DNA of 64,000 nt from positions 23,362,451-23,426,450 of the forward strand of contig CM043948.1 of NCBI GenBank assembly GCA_014529385.2, in the 5' to 3' direction. The notes beneath the pieces are model-generated. The model made no database searches, had not been told where the DNA came from, and saw only the letters and a list, made by a program, of their open reading frames with translations. The translations under genes and the position numbers were made by a program. Positions 56,408 to 64,000 of this stretch are shown piece after piece. Position 1 is the first letter of the stretch. Each line of letters starts with the position of its first letter. Source of the DNA: Adiantum capillus-veneris (lineage: Eukaryota; Streptophyta; Polypodiopsida; Polypodiales; Pteridaceae).

Positions 56408-58377
56408 ATGGCAAGAACAAAACCAACCGCAAAGAAAAGTCATGGCAGCCGTGTTTCTCAACACTCAAGTACTAGAACAATTCAAATGTGCTTATTGGAC
56501 TAAATGGTGTTAGTTCATCCCAAGAGACCAATAGACCAAGTTCTAGTGTAAGCGTAAACTTACCAAGGAGACGAAGGGTTTCATAATATCTAGGTGTTCT
56601 AAGACAAATCAGAAAAGCACAAGATGGAACCACAAATTGCATTCCTAAAGAAAAATTTGTCAGGATAGTGCGAGAGATAACAGAAATATGTAGAAGTGGG
56701 ACAAGATGGATGGCTACAGCTGTTGCATGTCTTCAAGAGGCTTGTGAAGATTATCTTATTGAATATTTTAATGACACTTTCATTCTTGCAGCACATGCTC
56801 ATGATGTTACAATTATGCCTAAAGACGTGACAAGCTTAACCATGCTTAGACACCATTACGAGCAATTTAGATATATGCCTCCATTTGTAGATAAAAAAAT
56901 AAAAGACATTCTTTTGATTCCTCTTGCAAGAAGGCCTAAAGAGTTGAAAGTAGAAGAAGTGACTGAAAAAGACATACATAGTAGAGATACCAGGCTGAAC
57001 CAAGATAGAATTGAGAGGCTAAAATTAAAACAGGATGACCATGAAAAGTTAAAGAGAAAGGCTCAACAATTGGAGATTTTGCAAAGAAAAGAAAAGGTTT
57101 TAAAGACTTTAAATGCTCTTGGTCCAAAAGTCGAAGTCTTAATGAAAGGTGATAACCATGTTGCCTTTGTCCCTTTGGAAGCTCAAGATGTCCAAATATT
57201 GAAGAGCTTTGACAATGACATCTCTCATACCCTTGCCATGATTTTTCTAAGGTAATATAATTTTTTTATTTTAATGAAGGGCTCCTTTCACCCATTGTTT
57301 TTATGATACTAACTTAAGTGTTCAATTGCAGCATGATCAAATAAGAACTTCCTGAGGATGCACAAGATGAGGTGTTTATAATTGACTGTCAAATCTCTTG
57401 TCTTTTAGATGAAACAAAGCCTCCCCAAGAGCTTATAGCTTGGTTTACCCATTGCAATCCAAGTGTGAGAACTATTATTTTGCCATATATCTCAAGGTAA
57501 ATCATTGTTATGTACTACAATAAGTGTTGTCAATTGGAGTCTTATCATGCTAGATATGCAAGAAAAAGTAGTTCTTTATCTGAATTCTATTGAGAAAACA
57601 ACACACTTGGATATCAAAGGATAAGAAGTTTAAAATTTTTACGAAACGTATTAAACAAAAAAAATTGAAGTATTATAAACTATTTCAACAGTCGCGTCAA
57701 CATCTTACTTGCAACCATTGAAAGCTTCCATGCTTTGGGCAATATTTTTAAAGAGGTTATACATTGAAAGATTCAGGTTTGAGTCCTCTTTATTGTACTA
57801 AGCTCTTGTTGTTTTTGTAAGTTTCTTTTGTCTTATGATTTATTTTGGTTGACAGGTACCACAACAAAAGGATAATCATAAGTGTGGATCGTATTTACTG
57901 TACAATGCCAAAGCCATGTTGGATCATGTTTACAAAAGCGAGACCTCTCAAGTTTATTTATTTATAACACTTAATACACAAATAATATAGCTGCTTTGAC
58001 TCACAAAATTGTTTTTGTATTGTAGCTTTCTGTTACAACATACGCAGAGCTTGATGTAGCACACTTTCACATAGAGAAGATTGAAAGCATGATAGATAAT
58101 TTCAATGTGAATAGTTGTCAATGCTAATAGTTGGAGTAATTGCAAAGTTTGCTCAAAGGAAAAGCTAGAGTTTGATAGAAGAGAGGCCACAAATGATGAC
58201 CTATCAAAGTTTTTTAAAGAGATGGAGTGGTTTGAAGATGAAGATCGTCTCGCAGAAGAATCGCCATCACAAAAAGAAGAGGTTTACAAAAAAGATCTAC
58301 CGATTGACTCTCACGTAGAAGAATTTATTGAAGACGGAGACATAAAGAAGTCACAAAGCCAGAACCATCAGTAGTAA
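56408..58377 (+). pseudogene. Histone H3-like domain joined to Ulp1-like protease
   Basis: The ATG at 56408 opens MARTKPTAKKSHGSR, clearly H3-tail-like. After one frameshift and a Ser-rich stretch comes PRRRRVS, a stop, then the histone fold: LRQIRKAQ, KEKFVRIVREI, TRWMATAVACLQEACEDYL and AAHAHDVTIMPKD. Loop 1 has the canonical H3 length. The same frame runs on without a break into a Lys/Glu-rich helical linker (to 57251). A GTAATA...TTGCAG intron (57252-57331) follows, then a segment (ELIAWFTHCNPSVRTIILPY) leading to C48/Ulp1 motifs: NWSLIMLDMQEKVVLYLNS (about 57527-57585) and, after TTGACAG, VPQQKDNHKCGSYLLY (57856-57905). The Gln and Cys of the active site remain, but the His and Asp positions both read Asn. 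An acidic tail ends at 58377, with AATAAA at 58432. Stops and frame breaks suggest a pseudogene. Confidence 0.7.
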
Positions 58378-58431
58378 GCACCTCATGAAAGGATAAAAGA
58401 GAGATTGAAAGTGACAATGTATCTGAAACAC

Positions 58432-58437
58432 AATAAA
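58432..58437 (+). terminator. Possible polyadenylation signal
   Basis: AATAAA lies 55 bp after the last stop of the H3/Ulp1-like gene. Confidence 0.4.
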
Positions 58438-58659
58438 TGTATTTGAAGTACTTTTTGTATTAAGAAAGCTTGCTTTAGATTAAGACCTTGTCTTTACCTT
58501 CTCCGATTTGAATTTTTGTACCTAAGTGATAATTATAAAGACTACATTTAAATATATGTCCTTGCACTTCATAAACTTCTCTCTTCTCTTGGATACCTAT
58601 CAAGATAAAGAATTATGTTAGTAAAAAATCTTTATGTTTCATATAAACGTGTTGTTTTG

Positions 58660-59808
58660 ATGGAACTACTTACTTGTCTACCATTGATTTGAAATAAAAA
58701 ATCTTGTGGAAGATCAACTTCATCTGCATTTATCAAATTTTATCAAAGTTGTAGAAGACTGCACTCTCCACCAATAGATAGAGTAGTTTGAAGTTTTCAT
58801 TCATCCACACATCAATGTGCACTAAAGGATTGTCTTGCATATTTTGAAGGTCTTGATCCAATTTCACAGGAACACCGTTCACTCTATGAGATCTCTGATA
58901 GTAAAATGTCACAAAGTTCTAAACTTTTATCATGTACTTCACATTTACACTTGATGCACTTTGCAGTCAATTCCATTAGAATGACAAAATTCTTGTTCTT
59001 TGTCTAAAAACTCAAGTATTGTATCTTAGTCTACATTCTTACACACAAGCATGGTATTTTTAAGAGCTATTGGGTTCACTTGTGGCAAAAAAATCCACAA
59101 ATACATGGATTGGCATGCTCACTTTGATTTTCACAAGCCTACTTGCTACATTAGGCTTCAACCCTTTTTGCACTTCATTAAATAGCTTCAAGAGAAATGC
59201 CTCACTTATATCACTAGTTGTCAAGGGCCAGTCTGAACTTATAAAATCGGGTAAAGAAAGCTTTTCTAGTGTTCCAGAAGAAAGATCGGTACCGACATGA
59301 AAGAAACTATCATAAAAGAAAACACCTAGCTCCTATTATACAATCCACTAATTGCCATTCTTCATAGGAAGAAGGATAGACATCTACAAAATAAATGAAT
59401 AAAATCATAATAAAATTCAAAGAAACCACATTAATAAACACTTATGCTTTATAACTTACAGTTTGGTCTATTTAATGGAAGGTCCATTGTCCATTCAGAA
59501 AGTGTAAGCTCTCTATGTATATAAACATGTTGAACAAGAACTTCTTTCATTGATTTCTTGTTGTCATTGACATGAAAATCCTTCACCCTTGCCTTCCAAG
59601 ACGACAAAAATTCATTTTTACTTTGCCTCTTTTGCTTTCTTGATTGCATTAGAATCGAAGATCCTTTGGTTATTATCAAAGGTATCCAATGATTTTGATC
59701 ATCAAGTGTATTGAAAAAAGTTATAGACTCAATAAAAGCAGAGGGTTTACGTAACCTGCTTGAGGAAGGCATAGAATGCAGAGAGAAACTTGAGAAGAGG
59801 AAGTTCAA
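58660..59808 (-). pseudogene. Unrecognised multi-exon gene, convergent
   Basis: Reading leftward, the first frame (59808-59449) includes MPSSSRLRKPSAFIESITFF, then DDQNHWIPLIITKG, and ends near a splice donor. After a TTTTGTAG acceptor near 59390 comes DVYPSSYEEWQLVDCIIGAR. A further frame near 59310-59080 has LEKLSLPDFISSDWPLTTSD and KIKVSMPIHVFVDFFATSEP. Lower down, CIKCKCEVHDKSLELCDILL and, after TATCAG, VPVKLDQDLQNMQDNPLVHI with WMNENFKLLYLLVES (near 58890-58770) look like more exons. Frame breaks and stops suggest decay. I recognise no family. It ends tail-to-tail with the H3/Ulp1-like gene. Confidence 0.45.
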
Positions 59809-60385
59809 AAAGCTTTAGATGAGAGAAGTATAATTAATCATAAGTAACTTACGAACGGGATATTTTTGTGACTAGCAGTCCACTTATGCATGATTTTAAT
59901 AATAAGAATATGATTTTTCTTTAGAGAAGGGCTGAATCATGGAAGTACTGGTTGATTTGAAAGGGACTCTTTTAAAATGAATAAAGCTTCTCCATCATTG
60001 AGAACAATGAAGATTGATATCTTTGTTTTAAGGGTTTACTAGTCGTTTTCACTTTCTTTTTACAAAATTCTTCTTTTTAAAACTCTTTTTAGTGATACTT
60101 TTCACCATTACGATGACTTAAAGCTGATTGGTTGTTAGCTTTCGACCCTCAATTCTTAAAAGGCCCTCTCTAGATCCCATTTTTTTCCTAATGAGATCTT
60201 GCCCTCAAACCCGAGCCCGCTAGCCAGGCACATTTCTTCAGAGCTCTCAAATTCAGAAGAAGAAGGGACACTATCACTGCAATTACTAGCGAGAGGGGGA
60301 ATGTTGTTAGAGACCAGAATGCTATGGCCAAGCTCATGCTCGACCATCTCTGTCAAATTATGGCCAACCACAAGACTACGCTCAG
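59809..60385. other. Spacer, no recognised gene
   Basis: Short frames only. The right part (60180-60385) may be the decayed upstream part of the L1-type element that follows. Confidence 0.5.
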
Positions 60386-62123
60386 GTGACCAAGGAGGCT
60401 AGAGCTGTGCTGCTTGGTACGGTCAATTGTGACCTACTACCTAATGAAGCAAAAGCATTGGAGAGGCCTATCGATGTCGACGAATGTTGGACTTCCTTAC
60501 AAGCTATGGGGGAAAAAAAGTCCCCTGGGTGGGATGGACTAATTGCCGAATTTATCTTTAGAATTCAAGGAGGATATAAAAATCCCGATAGCACAACTAG
60601 CCAACAGGGCTTTGCTAGAGGGGCATTTGAATTCCAGCCTGAAAAGAGGGTTGATCAAACCTATCCCCAAGTTAGTTTGTTGCTCTTTGCTGAAGCACTG
60701 GCGGCCTATCTCTATGATGACATTTGTATGCAAGATCATTGCTAAAGTGATTGCTCTAAGGCTGGCTCCAACCTTCAATAGAATCATCACACCCCACCAA
60801 CTTGGATTTATAGAAGGTAGGTCAATCTATGACAACATCTTGGCTTCCATGGTTGGTATTGAATATGCTTCTTTCACCAAGCAAGAACGTATCCTCCTCC
60901 AACTTGATCTGGATAAGGCTTATGATAGAATCTCATGGACTTACATTGAGGCAATCATGAAGGCTCTGGGCTTTGGACCTAAAATGTGTGTGATATTCCG
61001 AACGTTGGGGGAAGGAAGTTATTATGAGCTCCTCTTCAACAACAAGAGGAGTGGGAGGGTTTGAGGTCAAATGCTCGATCAAGCAAGGTTGCCCCCTTGC
61101 CCCGCTACTTTTTGCTATTGGCTCTCACCCCCGCTGGTGAGACTGTGCTTGAGGACAGTGTGACGAAAGGGGACATTCAAGGTCTTTCACTGTCTGGAGG
61201 AAAGCAACTATTGGCAAATCTTTTTACAGATGACTCTTTTATTTTCCTCAAAGCTGATTCAGAGACGCTACAAATAGCCCTTCAGATCGTCCAGCTTTTT
61301 GCCACTGCCTCCAGATATGTGTGCAATATTGAGAAATCTAGACTGATATCTCTCCAGAAAGTGACACCTTCGACGTCGCGGGATGGTCTAAAGAGGTAAT
61401 AGGCAAGGGCACTTTATTCAGGCACCTTGGTGCTCCACTTGGAGTGGGAATTACAGATAAGCAGAGACTTGACTGGATCTTGACTAAAGTCAACGACAGA
61501 ATGAGAAGATGGAAGTTTGTGCTCCTCCCCTTCCAAAGTTGAATCACAGTGATCAATGCTTTCATGATGCCGGACATTTCATTTGTATCGTCGTTGCTTA
61601 AAATAAGCAAATCCAATTGGAAAGAATTCTTGAAGCCTATCAAGCTTTTTTTATGGAAAAGTAACATAAAGGCCACAACCCCTTACTAGTGGGGGAGATG
61701 GGAATGGGTAGCAAGACCTAAGAAGCAAGGCGGTATCAAGATTACTGACCCTATGATTCATGCAAAAGCTTTGTGTGCCAAACTGTGGTTTCTTTGACGA
61801 ACCAAAAACAAGAGTGGGCTATTATAGCCTGGGATATAATGGACAACGCAAAGCTTACCTCAAGAGGGGGCATATGGAAGATGGCCACGATGCCGAATAA
61901 GATTCTTGCACCTTATTGGACCTCCTTTAGGCTTGGTGGCTGCACAGGGGAACTAGCGCAGACGTGTAACAAAGCAGCCTTGACTTTCGAATGGGGAGAA
62001 AATTTCAAGTACTTCAAGGATTCCTCCCGCAATTGGTCCCCATGGCTTTCCAAACTTGGAAGGGTCTCCTTGGACCCTTTTTGGAGGGAAGTTGCACGGC
62101 AAGTGAGCAATAAAGGAATCTAA
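60386..62123 (+). pseudogene. Decayed L1-type LINE reverse transcriptase
   Basis: Motifs typical of plant L1 RT appear in several frames. They are KKSPGWDGL (60510), NSSLKRGLIKPIPKL, HWRPISMMTFVCKIIAKVIA, PHQLGFIEGRSIYDNILAS and QLDLDKAYDRISWTYIEAIM (60900-60960). KQGCPLAP follows in another frame (61080), then LFTDDSFIFLKADSETLQIA (61215-61275) with DD kept. The downstream RPKKQGGIKITDP and HAKALCAKLWF (61700-61790) are the usual post-RT signature. Endonuclease and ORF1 are missing. This is a different LINE family from the one at 51-56 kb. Confidence 0.88.
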
Positions 62124-63416
62124 AAGCTTTTGCATCTTTGGGATGACAAAAGTTGCTGGAAGGATGGGGAGCACATGGTGATGGAACATTAATCGGGGAT
62201 GTACGAAAGGTTTCTCATGAATAGACTCTTGGAAGTGCTATTCACATGTCCTATTGTATGCGGATCAGAAATAGATTGGAGAGCATGGCATTGGCCGAAA
62301 GACAAAGTGTTATTACTTACGGAAGGGAGAGCCTTCCATTCCTTTAGTGAGAGAGTGCAATGGACACAAACAAAGTGAATGGACACTGTGAATGAAGGTG
62401 CTAAAACTGAGAGATAGAGAGAGAAGAGAATACGACAACAGTATGTTGTCAAACCCTCCTCCGACGGCCCCACTCTCTATGGCGAGAGTGGTCTACTTAT
62501 GATTGCACAAATCTCTACAATGCTTGGACTTGCCGACGATGTCCACAATGATGAGGACGACGAGACGAGACGGACTGAAAGAAATCTGAAAATGCTAAGG
62601 GTTGAAATTTCCAAATGTTTATCTGTTGAATTCTGACTCTATGTCGGTGACGACGGCGATGATGACGATGCGATGACGACGCACTGAAAAGTAGGTGCTG
62701 AAATCTGTGTTTTTTGCGTTGAATCTGTAAACCTTGCGGAATCTGACCGTGCGACGAGGAACTGTTGCGGGAAGGTGAGATCTGTGAGGTTCGGGGGTTC
62801 TGCTGTGGAGTCTGACTGCTGAAACTGAAAACGCTTATGCTTGTGGGGATTCCGTCGCGAAGATTTGCAAAAACGCTAAAGTGTCTTGCAGATGCAAAAA
62901 CGCTAGGGCTGAAAATGTCATGCAAAAATGCTAGGCCTTTAGATGGGCTGAAAACGCTAGGTCTGTTGTGGGAAGGTGGTCTTGCTGAGAAGGTGCTTGT
63001 TGAATGCGAAGTTCCTGTTGCCTCTTCTGCCAGAAAGTGCTAGAGCACTAGGTTTCTACTTATACAAACTTAGCAAAATTCCCTACCTACTTTTCAACAA
63101 AAGTCACTTAAAAACAATAAGTGAAAAATGACAAAAATAGGAAAAATAGGTCTACGCACTGTAAAAATACTACTAATGGGATCTAAGTGGAATTTGATGG
63201 TCATGCTGTGTGCAACCGGAGGATATGCATCTACTCTACTTGACTGGTCATGCACGGTCTGCGAACAGACTCACAAAAGTGCGAGATCACTTCCTATGCT
63301 AGACTCACTTGACTGAATTGAACCCTGGTCATGTTGTAGCTTGTCCGTGGACACATAGGGTTGGATGTGTCACGTGACATCCCCTCCTTTTCAAAGTGAG
63401 GTATTGGTACCGATAT
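62124..63416. other. No recognised gene
   Basis: The 62515-63050 region is denser in open frames on both strands. It repeats the phrase (C)AAAAACGCTA(A/G)(A/G) several times (near 62870, 62897, 62923 and, as GAAAACGCTAGG, 62949), an irregular short repeat. There is no recognisable protein or RNA. Confidence 0.45.
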
Positions 63417-63735
63417 TCCAAAAGACGAAGTTTGGTAGAGGGAAGCAACCTGGATTGCTTCAACCTTTGCTAATCTCTAATTCACCATGGGAGAGCATAT
63501 CCATGGATTTTATCTCTGGATTGCATAAGTCTATCCATGGGAATACGGGAATATGAACGATAGTAGACAGGTTCAACAAAGAAGTTCATTTTATACCTGC
63601 CAAAAAGACTATCAAAGCCCATCAAATGGCAACCCTCTTCATATCACAAATCTTCAAGTACCATGACTTGCCAATGTCCATAGTGTTGAATAGAGATCCT
63701 AGATTGACCAGTGATTTCTGGAAGGGTCTCTTTCT
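63417..63735 (+). pseudogene. Ty3/gypsy integrase fragment
   Basis: The motifs PWESISMDFISGLHKS and, after a stop, TIVDRFNKEVHFIPAKKTIK, then ATLFISQIFKYHDLPMSI and NRDPRLTSDFW, correspond to the first two catalytic Asp regions of a gypsy integrase. It is cut abruptly near 63735, before the Glu region. Confidence 0.85.
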
Positions 63736-64000
63736 GTATGGCGTTGAGGGAGATTGCCAATAGCATCCGGAATCGTGGACAGGACACTTCGTCGGCCCAC
63801 TCTGATGTGTGGATCATGCGATACTTGAACTTCATAAAGGTCTACAACGCTTGCTTCTTTGGGCCGCGCCGAAAGCGACACAAAGTCTTCTGTTGCTCCT
63901 TCAATGCGTCAACTTCGTATAGAGTTATGCTTCTTCCTTCTTCAAAAATCTCCATGGCTGAAAATTCCTGAAACCACTTCCAACACAAAAACATGAACAT
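63736..64000 (-). other. Coding-like segment at window edge
   Basis: Directly after the integrase break, the minus strand reads well (EIFEEGRSITLYEVDALKEQ, then in another frame FKYRMIHTSEWADEVSCPRF). No family recognised. It continues beyond the window. Confidence 0.3.

Overview
This window reads as nuclear DNA of a land plant. It has a D-type cyclin gene with spliceosomal introns and an LxCxE motif. It also has Ty1/copia elements primed by initiator-Met tRNA, Ty3/gypsy elements (one with a chromodomain, one with a tRNA-Asp-type primer site), two kinds of LINE, a tRNA-derived SINE, a Helitron helicase remnant and very many long (AG)n, (CA)n and poly-C tracts. The species cannot be fixed from sequence alone. 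The intact LINE looks unlike the common angiosperm L1 type, so a fern or another large-genome lineage is possible, but that is a guess.

Layout. 1-2.6 kb: 3' half of a decayed Ty3/gypsy chromovirus (+). 2.69-6.07 kb: a gag-only LTR element (-) with both LTRs. 6.1-7.2 kb: Helitron/PIF1-type helicase remnant (+). 7.2-15.7 kb: mostly unrecognised, with exon-like fragments, tandem duplications, poly-C tracts and a ~300-bp imperfect palindrome at 12.3-12.6 kb. 15.7-17.9 kb: truncated Ty1/copia (-) with a long intact gag-protease frame. 20.2-21.4 kb: a mixed tandem/inverted repeat block, copied again at 43.6-44.9 kb. 21.4-25.6 kb: Ty1/copia element A (+). 26.5-28.9 kb: a six-exon D-type cyclin gene (-), the only clearly intact host gene. 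30.5-43.6 kb: a nested stack in which copia element B (sister of A) is interrupted by gypsy element D, which in turn carries copia element C. 45.5-47.6 kb: an unrecognised multi-exon gene (-) with a triplicated ~195-bp exon unit. 49.6-50.3 kb: SINE copies. 51.1-55.8 kb: a LINE (-) with both ORFs open. 56.4-58.4 kb: a decayed gene joining a histone H3-like fold to a Ulp1-type cysteine protease domain (+). 58.7-59.8 kb: a convergent unrecognised gene (-). 60.4-62.1 kb: decayed L1-type LINE (+). 63.4-63.7 kb: gypsy integrase scrap (+).

Apart from the cyclin, most coding capacity is transposon-derived, and most of it is broken by stops and frameshifts. The clearest exceptions are the LINE at 51.4-55.7 kb and the 497-codon copia gag-protease frame. 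The observation most worth follow-up is the H3-like/Ulp1-like chimera at 56.4-58.4 kb.
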